Assembly: GCF_024362695.1 (NCBI RefSeq) | Contig: NC_065407.1 | Span: forward strand, 7,316,001 to 7,380,000 | Length of the DNA: 64,000 bases | Direction: 5' to 3' | Origin: Pectinophora gossypiella | Lineage: Eukaryota; Arthropoda; Insecta; Lepidoptera; Gelechiidae | Part shown: positions 21,721 to 31,840 of the stretch, piece after piece | How the letters are laid out: each line of letters starts with the position of its first letter | How positions within the stretch are numbered: position 1 is the stretch's first letter | Made by a program: the position numbers and the translations under genes | Notes under the pieces: model-generated | What the model saw: the letters and a program-made list of their open reading frames with translations, nothing else | Told to the model about the DNA's origin: nothing | Database searches by the model: none

Positions 21721-21774
21721 ATTATAATACGGGTTATTTGTTTACTACTAAACTCTAAAAAAGATTAACCTTAA

Positions 21775-22300
21775 AACCAAATAACCCACCTAATGGACAA
21801 AAACTTCATGCGACGAAAAGGAAGCAAACAATTCCCGATCCCTCATCCGGCTTAGTACTAACTTCTTTTACTTACCTTATTGCTATCCTAAATAACACGT
21901 AACATATAACAAAACATCACGCCTGTATCCCCGAAGGGGTAGGCAGAGGAGTACGTATATGTTACACCTACTCCTCGCCAACTAAGTTTAAGTCCCATGT
22001 CCTATGTAGCGAGCCAGTTGCCATTAACCGGGCATAAAACCATATCAAGAAAAACACGTCATATCAATTATCTATGACACAATCGCGAATTAAAAATCCA
22101 AAATCTAGGCACGAAATAAGCATCAACTTGAAAAATACAGCAAAAAATTTAAACGTGGAGATCGAAAAACTAAATGACCCAATAAACCATACAGTGCAAG
22201 AACAGAAGCAGAGAACAAACAATTCCCGATCGCAAATCCTGTGGTCGTACGAGCCGGACTCATTACAGGGTTTGGCTTCTCGCAGCCACCCCTAGAGATA
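21775..22300. repeat. Dispersed repeat region (CACGCCTGTATCCC family)
   Basis: ATCACGCCTGTATCCCCGAA at about 21928 and CTAAGTTTAAGTCCCATGT identify a family also present at 34273-34410 and 49505-49620. AAACAATTCCCGATC occurs twice (about 21827 and 22216). A 73-codon plus frame at 22074-22295 probably belongs to the repeat. Class uncertain. Confidence 0.45.
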
Positions 22301-22454
22301 ATGACGTCATTAGGAGAACGACGGGAAATAAGTAATGGTGGTTTTTGTTCCAGTATTCATAAGTCAGTTTTTCCAGTTTGATGTATGTGCGCGAAATTGA
22401 CTCTGCCTTGTCGTCTGTGTGTTCGGAAAACGAATGTAAATCTTATATCATTTC

Positions 22455-22600
22455 GCTAGCATTATCCCGTTTTTCACAGGGTCCGCTTACCTAACCTGAA
22501 GATTTGACAGGGCCATTTTTTTACATAAGCGACTGATTGTCTGACCTTCCAACCCGCGAAGGGAAAACCAGCCCAACACAGATCAGGTCACATACCTCCG
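22455..22600 (-). mobile_element. SINE 3' part (GCTTACCTAACC family)
   Basis: CATTATCCCGTTTTTCACAG, CCGCTTACCTAACCTGAAGA and CCAACCCGCGAAGGGAAAAC are the reverse complement of the 16255-16560 body and tail. The tRNA-like head is missing. Confidence 0.65.
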
Positions 22601-22854
22601 AAAATGCATTTTCTCGGGAATGTGGGATTCTTGATTTGCCAGCCGTTTGATGACTTAAGTATTACGAGTGAATGAATGATAAATAAATGATTCTGATATC
22701 TGATATACCGATGGTCCTTGCAATAGTCAGAAGCAATACTATTCATAGTATGAATAGTTCTTCCAATAGTCGAAAGCAGTACTGTCGATAGTATCGATAG
22801 TAGTTGTATAGTCATAAACAATTTTATCGATATCGGTATAAATGATTTTACCCC

Positions 22855-22915
22855 ATAGATAGTAACTAAGACACCAAGGTTGATGAGGTTGGTAATTCAC
22901 CTCTCAACTCACACG
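22855..22915 (+). mobile_element. SINE 3' fragment (GGTTGATGAGG family)
   Basis: GACACCAAGGTTGATGAGGT and GGTAATTCACC match the 3' part of the SINE at 10572-10898. Just upstream, 22725-22812 holds short inverted ATAGT/ACTAT-rich repeats. Confidence 0.5.
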
Positions 22916-22984
22916 AAAGATAAATGACTTTCAAGGTTACCACGGCAACAGTACCTGGGACTGGACCAGAACACACCGCGGGTA

Positions 22985-23200
22985 CTTCATACAAAAATCG
23001 AATTTGTTCCATGTGCCCCAAAACGCGTAAGAGCAAGGGAGACAAATTTCACGCGTTCCCCCTTACTCGTTAGCGGCTTACGGCCTTTTCGATTAAAGTT
23101 AAACCCAGAGGGGTGAGGTAAATCTAGCTTGACGCCCGATTCGAAATGGTGCGGGGCAGACGGTTACCGTTCTATATGCAGCATTATTCTTTATTCTATG
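22985..23200 (+). repeat. Dispersed repeat with TTATTCTATG end, longer copy
   Basis: From CTTCATACAAAAATCGAATT to TTATTCTTTATTCTATG. Same family as 10925-11070, with more of the left part kept. No coding. Confidence 0.55.
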
Positions 23201-23935
23201 ACTAGACTACGACTAGCGACACGTAACCCCGTCGACTTCTACATTAGCAGGCCTAGCACGCTATGTAAGCGCGACGCGACGCGACGCGAGATAAAATACG
23301 GTCCTTGGTACGCGCGACTACTTGCGATTTTTCCAAGATGTCGCACTCTGAAGGAAATATCTTATTATTGTATCCTAGCAGCCGTCCGCGACTTCCTCCG
23401 CGTGGATTTCGGTTTCCGCGGTAAGAACTACCGATTTTTTAAATGATTAAATTTAGGATATAGACTCTAAATTTAATAATTAATAAAATCGTATGTAGAT
23501 CAATCACTACACAGCCCTAATCATAGGCCTGGCTTTTTTGTAGGACCATTTAAGATAAACATTTCCATCATCATACATTACATCATAATAACGGTTTTGT
23601 CAGCGCACGCCAGAATTGCTCGCAGATGGTAATTTTTTCCTACTTACTTGACACTTATCGTCACATTTTTGACAATTCACTCAACATCTTTATAAATTGT
23701 AGCCTATGTGTTATTCTGATGTATACGCTACATTATTGTAAAGTTTCATTTTAATGGATTTTAATCCATTCAGTAGTTTTTGGTGAATGAGTAACAAACA
23801 TCCAAACATCCATACTCACAAACTTTCACATTTATAATATTAGTAAGATTGCTTATAGAAGAGCCAAGAAAAAGGAAAAACAGATACCTATTTTCATAAA
23901 AAAATATAAAATTGATAGTTTTTAACATCATTAAT
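23201..23935. other. Unassigned sequence
   Basis: A short GCGAC tandem lies at about 23268-23288. No gene recognised. Confidence 0.4.
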
Positions 23936-24205
23936 GCAAGTCGGTCTGCGATTGTTGAAGTTAAGCATCTTTCGCAAAGGCCGGTCATAGGATGGGTGAC
24001 CACAAAAAAATAAATTTTCATCTCGAGCCCCTCCGTGCTTCGGAAGGCACGTTAAGCCGTTGGTCCCGGCTGCATTAGCAGTTGTTAATAACCATCAATC
24101 CGCACTGGGCCCGCGTGATGGTTTAAGGCCCGATCTCCCTATCCATCCATAGGGAAGGCCCGTGTCCCAGCAGTGGGGTTAATGGGCTGATGATGATGAG
24201 TGCAA
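23936..24205 (+). mobile_element. 5S rRNA-headed SINE
   Basis: The head (about 23950-24004) contains TTGAAGTTAAGCATC, a CGGTCATAGGATGGGTGACC block and adjacent sequence, which align with the internal promoter half of 5S rRNA (GAAGTTAAGC and GGATGGGTGACC are its box A and box C regions). A middle block shares GTGCTTCGGAAGGCACGTTA with the tRNA-headed SINEs. The 3' end reads GTCCCAGCAGTGGGGTTAAT then GATGATGATGAG, an RTE-like terminus. The 5' half of the 5S sequence is absent or diverged, so it is not a 5S gene. Probably copied by RTE-type enzymes. Confidence 0.75.
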
Positions 24206-24770
24206 GTCGATGTGTGAACGAGAAACCTTAACTCGTCTGTCAAATTTTACAACTCGCGCTTTGTCAGTACTTACTCTACTCGCGCAGTTGTTAGTGTGCT
24301 AGGTCTACTGGGATGATTAACAATTTTTGGCATTATTTATTTTATACCTAACCCCCATGGGTTAGGTTAGGTTACCTCCATAGGTAACGTTTTAAATATA
24401 CAAGGGTTTATAAACAGTCCCTAACTAAACTTAACGGGAACGGCAATGATGAGAAAACTTTTACCTTTGGAATTATTAATGCGCACGCACGATCCACACT
24501 CTTTAAATTCTGGATCCTTTCTACTGAGATTAGACTACTGAACAGACTAATGATTTTGTTTTCTTTTGTTGTATTTTTTTAAGTTCTTTGCTGGAGTTCG
24601 TAAAGAGTACTAAAATATAAAATGTGTATTTATTTTAAAATTCACCTTTGAACCTTATAATCAATTGGTAGACTGTACTGTAGACGCATACGTGGAATGG
24701 CAATCTGTCACCATTATTAATTATGATTTTTCGTTTTTGATTATGGTTATGTAAATCTGGGGCAAACACG
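24206..24770. other. Unassigned sequence
   Basis: GGGTTAGGTTAGGTTA (about 24359) resembles two to three units of the insect telomere repeat but is too short to mean more. No gene seen. Confidence 0.4.
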
Positions 24771-25180
24771 TTTATTTTATTTATTTACATTTCACGACTT
24801 TACAGTGCAGAAGCGCCAATGCGCGGTGAAAATTTCAATATAAACAATAATTTAATTAAATTTAGGTGTAAATAATATAAAAACATATTTAACTTTCACA
24901 CATTGTTAAGTAGACTGTGTGTTGAAGTTAAATTAAACGACGCTAAATACAAGTATAAAAATGTATTTAATTACTTTAGATTACAGCGAAATAATTATAT
25001 GACGAATTAATAAACAAGCGCGCGTGCGGCGGCGGCGGAGTCGGTCGAGAAGTGGCGGGTCCCGCGCAGCGCGGCGCTCCTGTCATCTGGCTCTTTGTAT
25101 CGCGCATGCGCGCGCGTGTTGGTGTTGCCAACATTCTGCCGGGGCCAAGAGTGAGGGCCTCGTCATGGGCATTGTGTGAA

Positions 25181-25330
25181 GGCCATCTGTATTCTGAAAT
25201 GGCTATCAGTATTCTGAAGTAGCTCTCTGCTTTCTGATGTAGCTGTCTGCATTCTGAAGTAGCTCTCTGCTTTCTGATTTAGCTGTCTGCATTCTGAAGT
25301 AGCTCTCTGCTTTCTGATTATGTTGTCTGC
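25181..25330. repeat. 20-bp tandem array in the BEL 3' untranslated region
   Basis: About 7.5 units with exact 20-bp spacing. From 25221 two variants alternate (AGCTCTCTGCTTTCTGATGT and AGCTGTCTGCATTCTGAAGT), giving a 40-bp higher-order repeat. It lies between the gag-pol stop and the candidate LTR edge. A partial copy of the gag-pol end (25361-25396) sits on its other side at 25137-25169. Confidence 0.85.
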
Positions 25331-25389
25331 GAGTCATCTGTGTTATGAGCCGGGTCATTTGTGCCGGGGGCCAAGTGTGAGAGCCTCGG

Positions 25390-26158
25390 TCATGTAAGAG
25401 GGCATATTCGATTGAAGGCCCTTCTTATGGTGCCTGCTTGGGTTTTGATATCTGCAACTCTCGCGACGTTGTCTGCTCCAGGGTGAAGGTGTATTATTCT
25501 GCCCAGGGTCCAGCGGGCTGGCGGGGCGTCCTCCTCCTTGACGACGACCAGCATGCCCTCCTCCAGTTGTCCACGAGATTGCTGCCATTTGGACCGCGTT
25601 TGGAGCTGTGAAATGTATTCTTTGTAGTAGCGGTTCCAAAAGTGTTGACGTAGCTGTTCAACTCGCTGGTATCTCGGCAGACGCAGCGGGTTGCAGCCAG
25701 TGATCTGCGGGTGAGGAATCACAGTTAGAGATCGTCCAATTAAGAAATGAAAAGGTGTGAGGGCTGTAAGATCTGACGGATCGGAAGAGAGAGGCGTCAT
25801 GGGCCTAGAGTTGAGAATGCCTTCAATCTGAACTAGTACTGTGTACATCTCTTCATACGTAAGATGGGCTAAGCCTAGGACACGTTTTAAATGATGCTTT
25901 GTGGACTTCACAGTACTCTCCCACAGTCCTCCGAAGTGGGGAGTGTATGGAGGGATGAAATGAAAAGTAATGCCTTGCTCTGCTGCACTGCTGTGTATTG
26001 CATTCTGATTATCTGTAAAGAACTCTGCAACGACATTTGAAGCACCTACAAAGTTGGTACCATTATCTGAATAAATGTGAGAAGGACTGCCACGACGACT
26101 AATGAACCTATTCAATGCAGCTAAATAGGCTTCCTTAGTCAAGTCGGTAACCAACTCC
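25390..26158 (-). pseudogene. BEL/Pao pol, integrase core and C-terminal part (downstream of insertion)
   Basis: The C-terminal 254 codons of the old BEL element, separated from the rest by the jockey-like insertion. The integrase would join element DNA to the genome. Visible: YSDNGTNF near residue 30 (second catalytic Asp) and GLWEST near residue 77 (catalytic Glu), then the usual BEL C-terminal domain (residues about 155-250, YQRVEQLRQHFW and WTLGRI). It stops with TGA at 25390-25392. The first codons overlap the target duplication. The reading frame is otherwise unbroken. Confidence 0.85.
26146..26158. repeat. Target-site duplication (left)
   Basis: GGTAACCAACTCC, repeated exactly at 26824-26836, bounds the jockey-like insertion. 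Confidence 0.9.
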
Positions 26159-26823
26159 TTTTTTTTTTTTTTTTTTTTTTTTGACGTGACTTATTGTAGA
26201 TGTGCCGCAGATGGCATTAACTACTTGGCCGGACAAATGGGGAGCGCTGAAGGCTCTCACCCGGTACAACGTTTAAGACAACAGGCCTGAGGGTGCCCAG
26301 TTGGGCGCGAACCTCGGCTCAGGGCGTCGTCTGAGAGGAAAAATATTTGAAAGAATTAATCGACCCTAGTGGATCGATAGCGATAAGCGCTGAATGAGGG
26401 AAATCGTCGACCACGCCGGCGGGGTCGGTATCGGGGTCCTGAAGTGTTTGGTGTCGCGAGCTGATTGGCTGCCTCTATGGCTAGAGTAATCGGGTCGTCG
26501 GGATCGTATATTACGTCCTTCGGACGCCGATACTTTTCAGTACCGTCCCTAAGCGGGATGTATTCGGAAGCCGCAACTACCAGGGGATTTGGGTGGTGCG
26601 GAGCAGAATCGAAAAAACGTTTGGAAGCTAATTTGAGCCATTGGGCAATGGTTGGCAGACCTAGGTCAATGTGCAGATTTTCATTGCGAAGGAACCACGG
26701 AGCTCCCGTGGCTTTCCGCATGAAACGATTTTGTATTACCTGTAGACGGTGGATTTGAGAGGGACTCGCATGAGCGAAGACTACCCCTGCATAGGTCATG
26801 ATCGGACGGATGCAAGTCGTGTA
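26159..26823 (-). mobile_element. Jockey-like LINE, 665-bp 5'-truncated insertion in BEL integrase
   Basis: The left edge is a 24-base T-run (26159-26182), the poly-A tail of a minus-strand element. The 3' UTR (26183-26355) is shared with copies at 6651, 9717, 12752, 13310, 51597 and 56530. The coding part (26356-26823, TAA at the left end) is the extreme C-terminus of a jockey-type ORF2: TCIRPIMTYAGVVFAHA followed by a long basic tail ending TRVD. The endonuclease and catalytic palm are absent. The 13-bp duplication fixes both ends. Confidence 0.9.
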
Positions 26824-26836
26824 GGTAACCAACTCC
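26824..26836. repeat. Target-site duplication (right)
   Basis: Second copy of GGTAACCAACTCC. Confidence 0.9.
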
Positions 26837-29800
26837 AAATGTACGGCTTTCACTGCAAAACATACAAATACACATATGTATGATTTTATTAATTGACTAC
26901 CGCGACCCCTACGGTTACTGATCATGATTGGCCCGGCGTAGTCTACCCCGACGTGTGTGAATGCGAAGTCTGAATGCATGCGTGGTTCTGGTAAGTTACC
27001 CATGATAGGTGTAACTGGTTTTGCTTGATATCTTTTACATGTGACACATGAATGTACTGTTTTTCTAGCTAAATTGCGGCCACCGAGAGGCCAGTATGTC
27101 TCGCGTATGGTGGCGAGTAGAAGCTGAGGGCCTGCATGAAGAAGTGCTCTGTGATAAGAATTAAAAATTAGTTTGCAAATGTAATGATTAGATTGTAATA
27201 ACATTGGAAACTTTTTGTCGTATGAAAATCGCGAGTTCGCGAGTCTGCCGCCCACGCGAATGACACCGCGACCATCCATGAAAGGATGCAATGAGTGAAA
27301 CTTATGTTTAACTGGAAGTTTATTATGCAGAAGAGACTGATATTCATCTGGAAAAGAATGCAATTGTGAAACTTTCACTAATTGAAATTTTGCCTGATTA
27401 AGTTCTGATGTTGTTAATGTTGTATAGTTGCGTTTGTTGTGAAGTTTTTGTTTACAATTGTTAATGAATCTTAATATGTACGCTGTAATGCGTGTTAATT
27501 TTGAGAAGTCTGAATAGTTGTAAATAAATGAATTTTTATCTACTTGCATGCAACAATGTTCTGTGTTTGTGTGGTTTTTTGTTTCTGGTAGGTCAGACTC
27601 GCTGAGGTGCCCGGGTGATGTGGGCCAGCTGTTTTCATCATACCTAAGAAACTCGGGACCTGAAAACCACATGTCTGAATGTATGAGTTTAGTCGCTGTG
27701 AGACCACGAGATATGAGATCTGCGGGGTTCTGTTTCGTGGGTACATATCGCCATGTGTGATGGCCTGTTGTGGTTTGAATTTCATTGACTCTATGACTTA
27801 CAAATGCATTTAACTTGTGAGGTGATGACTTTATCCATGATAGGGTGATCATTGAATCACTCCAAAAATAGCAATTTGAAATAATCTGTGGATTACGAAT
27901 AGAGTCAATGACCTTCTTGTATAATCTAACAGCTGTGAGTGCTGCACAGAGCTCCAGGCGTGGGATAGTTAAGCTCTTTAAGGGAGCTACTCTGCACTTG
28001 GCTATGAATAGTCGTGCACACGCAGCGCCGTTAGGGTCCTGCGTGCGCACATACACGCATGCTCCGTAAGCACTCTGTGAAGCATCACAGAATATGTGTA
28101 GTTCTGCATTGTTCTGTGAACTAAAAACATATCTGGGTATTATAAGCTGTTTTAAAGCTGCTAAGGATTCTACGAACGCCTTCCACTGTTTCTGAATGTC
28201 ATGTGGGATGTATGAATCCCACTGAATATTCTGCAACCACATATTTTGCATTAATAATTTAGCTTCTAAAACTGAAGGACTTATGAGACCTAATGGGTCG
28301 AATATTTGTCCTATGGTGGAGAGAATTTTACGTTTGGTGATTTTATCATGGTCTGTGTTTTTTATTTGCGTAGTGTACGTTATAGTGTCATGTTTAAGAT
28401 TCCAATAAATACCTAATGTTTTAGATGCCTCCTTGTTACCTAAATTGACTGTGTGATGTGGAGAGTCTGATGATAACTGTGCCTTTTGTAATATGTCAGG
28501 GTGGTTGGACTGCCATTTTCGAAGAGGAAATTGTGTTGACTTTAATGCATTATTTACTTCTTGAATTATGTGTGTAAGGCGTGTCTCATTATCAGACCCA
28601 GTGAGTAGGTCATCACAGTAGAAATCACGCATTATCACCTCTGAGATTTCCTTGTCCTGTTGACAGTCCAGCCCCACCTGTTTCAAGCAACGTGTGGCGA
28701 GAAAAGGTGCTGATGCTGTACCATAAGTGACCGTGTTTAGTGTATACGTGTCAAGTGGATGGGATGGGTCAAAACGAAAAACAATTTGTTGTAAAGGCCG
28801 TTGTATCTGTCTGACTTGTATCTGTCGATACATTTTTTCGATGTCAGCTGATACTATATATTTATGTTGTCTAAACCTGATTAGTATTGATGTGAGATCA
28901 TCTTGCACTACGGGACCTATCATTTGAATATCATTAAGTGATATTTTGTTTGATGTTCGTGCGGAACCATCAAACACTACTCTGAATTTTGTAGTTGTGC
29001 TTTCCTCACGTATTACACCATGATGTGGTAAGTAATAGGAGGGTTTTTGTCTGTCTGTCTGTATGTTTTTAGTCATGTGCCCTGTATCAATGTACTCCTG
29101 CATGAAGTCAACATATTCCTGTCTGTATAGTGGGTCTGAACTGAATCGTTTTTCTATGTTAAGAAAACGCTGCTTGGCCTGATAATATGAATTCCCTAGG
29201 CAATCTGGTGACCGCTTAAAAGGAATGTTCACTGTGAACCTGCCTGTCTCATCACGTGTTGTGGTTGTGGAGAATATGTCTTCACATGTCTGAATATCTG
29301 GTGATGAGGTTTCTGAAGTGTCTGTGATGTTTTCTAACTCCCAGAAGCGAGTTAACTGATCTGAAATCTGACTAACAAAAAAACATGTGTTGTTTTTGTT
29401 AGGTTGACTGATACCATCTATAGGTAAACAGCCTGAGATTAGCCATCCCAGTTCTGTTTCCTGTAAGACTGGTTGGTGTTTACCTAGTGACAACCTTCCT
29501 GTCCGTATTACTTGCCAGAATATTTCTGAGCCAAGTAATATATCAATCGGAGCAGGAATATTGAAGTCTGGGTCTGCTAAGTGTATGTGTTGTGGGATGT
29601 TAATCATCTGCCTGTCAATGTATGCACTAGGAAGTGAATTTGATATCTGATTGACTACTAGACATGTTGTTTCTGTTTCGTAACAGTTGTGTGCTGACTT
29701 TATTTGTATAGTGGTGCTTTTGTTTATGTTTATGCTCTGATTAGTGATACCTGTCACTGTAGTCTCAATGCTATGAAGAGGTAAATTTAATTTTGAACAC

Positions 29801-31171
29801 AGATGTCTTGTGATATAGCAAGAGGTGCTACCAGTGTCCAGTAAGGCTCGTGCAAGGTGAGGCACACCATCTCTATCATAGACATTAATTTGTACAGTTG
29901 ACAGTAACACTGATTTGTTTTGTGTGCTTGTAAGTGTGACTGGTGAGTTTTTTGTTCGTTCTAAATGTAAGAGTGTGTTGTGTTTCTGATTACAATACTT
30001 GCATGCTCCTCCTTTGCAATGTTTACTATCATGTCCTGGATGTAAACAATTGTAACAAACTTTCTGCCTTTCTGCTTCTTTTAATCTGCCTTCAATTGTC
30101 ATGTCTCTAAATGTTTGACAAGAAAATAAGAAATGTTTTTGTCTGCATAAGGAGCATGTAGGTAATTGTACTGTGTAAGTATTTTTACTACTACCCTGCT
30201 TGGCAAATGTATCATTTTTATTTAATTGAGGAGTGTTTTTATTATTTATATTGGAGTCCCGTAAAGTTTCCAATAAGTCAGCGCGGTTTTTTAAGAATTT
30301 ATAAAAAAAATCAAGTTTGGGCATATCTGTTAGTGTATTTTTGTGTTCCTCCCAGTGTCTGAGTGTTGTTGAATCTAATTTACTTGCTGCTAAATAAATG
30401 ATTAGTGTATTCCAATGCTCTGTATGTTCACCAAGCGTGGCTAAAGCTCTGAGGTTTTTCTGTATAGTGTCCAATAACATTCTCAATAATTCTGCTGATT
30501 CTTGGCGAATGTTAGCTATACTAAAAAGTGCCTGAATGTGATTGCCTATAAGCTGACGTTTGTTGTCATAGCGCTCACATAAAAGTTCCCATGCCACTTC
30601 AAAATTTTCACCAGTCATTTCCAATGACTTGATGACTAATGAGGCACTGCCTGATAATGATGCACGAAGGTAATGATATTTCTGAATGTTATCTAGTGTG
30701 CTGTGTTTGTTAATAAGAGATTGAAAAGTGTCCCTATACTCAAGCCAATCATGAAAGTCTCCGGAGAAGTGTGGTAAGTCAATTGTGGGCAATTTAATAA
30801 ATGATTTGGTCCCACCTGATTTGTCAGTGTCCGACATAGATTTGGTTACCGCTTTGTCATGTCTGGAAACTAATTCAGTCGCTTGGGCTACCAGAGGGTG
30901 GTAGACATTCTCGAACTTCTCACGTTCCGGGTCTGGCAGGTCTTCGTTCCATTCTGAAATATCCACAAGGGATTCTATTAAAGTTTGTGTTTCGTTAAAG
31001 GTGTTGTATATTGGTTTGAATACTGACAGTCTATTTTTTAATTCCAAAAACCTGTACATCTGTTAATGACTGACAGGAGGCAATGAGATCAATATAATTT
31101 TTGAAAATGGTCACTTTTCCTTTAAGTATACTACGTTTTCTTATTAAATCACTAGCACTTTGTTTCGACAT
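26824..31171 (-). pseudogene. BEL/Pao gag-pol, main part (gag, protease, RT, RNase H, integrase start)
   Basis: Long polyprotein that would package and copy the element. By residue, counted from the ATG at 31059: gag (about 1-300), CCHC knuckle CYNCLHPGHDSKHC (about 333), aspartic protease LLDTGSTS (about 405), reverse transcriptase with YCDD (about 813), RNase H IFCDAS (about 990), integrase zinc region (about 1310-1345), and the first catalytic Asp in VGVDYAGP (about 1373). After about residue 1408 the frame runs into the inserted LINE. The likely true start is the ATG at 31171: 40 gag-like codons there are in another frame, lost at the A-run 31046-31050 (one extra base). So the copy is broken twice. 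Confidence 0.88.
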
Positions 31172-31369
31172 GTTGACTTTTTTATTGTAAAATTATTGAA
31201 AATACCTGTATTACTCACTTGTCTATAATAAAATTTTAAAAAAAGGTTAAGGTTTTGTGCATGAAAATGTTGTTGCAAAATGTTCTGAGCAGAATAACCA
31301 AAAACAAAAAATGCAATACTTAAATTAGCAAATGAAGGTGAGAGCGGCGAATGCAGTGCAGTGCAACAA

Positions 31370-31475
31370 GATGGCGGGCTGTTGGCGCGCGGCGTGGGCG
31401 CGGACGCGTGGCGCAGGGGCGCAGGCGCGTGGCGTGGGCGCGTGGCGTGGGTGCGCGGGTGTCTGCGCGGGACAG
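31370..31475. repeat. GC-rich minisatellite
   Basis: Irregular repeats of GCGTGGCG, GCGTGGGCGC and related words in an otherwise AT-rich region. Open frames across it on both strands are composition artefacts. Confidence 0.65.
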
Positions 31476-31645
31476 GCTGGTGACGTGGCAGGGCCGTGCA
31501 GTAGCACCACAGCAAAAGCGAACACAGTGCTGTGGAATGTTGGGTGCGGGTTAATTTCAATAAAAATTAGAGCCAAGCTGAGTAGGTGTTAATGGGGTTG
31601 CACATAGGTTATACGTATGAAGTATGAAATTTATTTAGCAATCTG

Positions 31646-31750
31646 AGGTCTGAATAAGTCTGAAAAAAGGTCTGCAAAATGTCTGAAATGGGTCTGAAAA
31701 ATATCTGAAATGGGTCTGAAAAATGTCTGAATAGGTCTGAAAAATATTGT
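31646..31750. repeat. TCTGAAA-rich tandem array
   Basis: About eight irregular units built on GTCTGAAAAATRTCTGAAAT-like words. The wording echoes the TTCTGAAGT units at the element's other end. Confidence 0.7.
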
Positions 31751-31840
31751 GTAGGTATTGAGATACCTAAACAAGAACACACACACTGAGTTTCTGAAAA
31801 TGAGTTTGTGTCAGGGAGTAATTAATTGGAACGACTCACG

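Larger units (their letters stand above)
24770..31840 (-). mobile_element. BEL/Pao LTR retrotransposon, old copy, interrupted
   Basis: Minus-strand element carrying gag-pol (25390-31171), split by a jockey-like insertion at 26159-26823. A candidate 3' LTR edge is at 25133 (read on minus it opens TGTTGGCAACACC, the TGTTGG start common in BEL LTRs). No second copy of that LTR was found to the right of gag, so the 5' LTR is lost or unrecognised. The outer limits are approximate. Confidence 0.6.
31172..31840 (-). other. Leader region of the old BEL element
   Basis: No open frame of interest. Contains a GC-rich minisatellite and a TCTGAAA-rich array (listed separately). No tRNA-complementary primer site was recognised. 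Confidence 0.45.

Noticed and set aside
23950..24004. 5S rRNA gene
   Set aside because: Only about half of the 5S sequence, diverged, and followed by a SINE body and RTE-like tail.
24345..24380. TTAGG-like insect telomere repeat
   Set aside because: Only two to three units, next to an inverted CCTAACC. Too short to call an interstitial telomere array.
26356..31059. A single 1567-residue fusion protein
   Set aside because: The C-terminal ~160 residues are an inserted LINE; the joined frame is accidental.
31325..31592. Several overlapping frames rich in Ala, Pro and Arg
   Set aside because: They come from a GC-rich minisatellite and appear on both strands in several frames.
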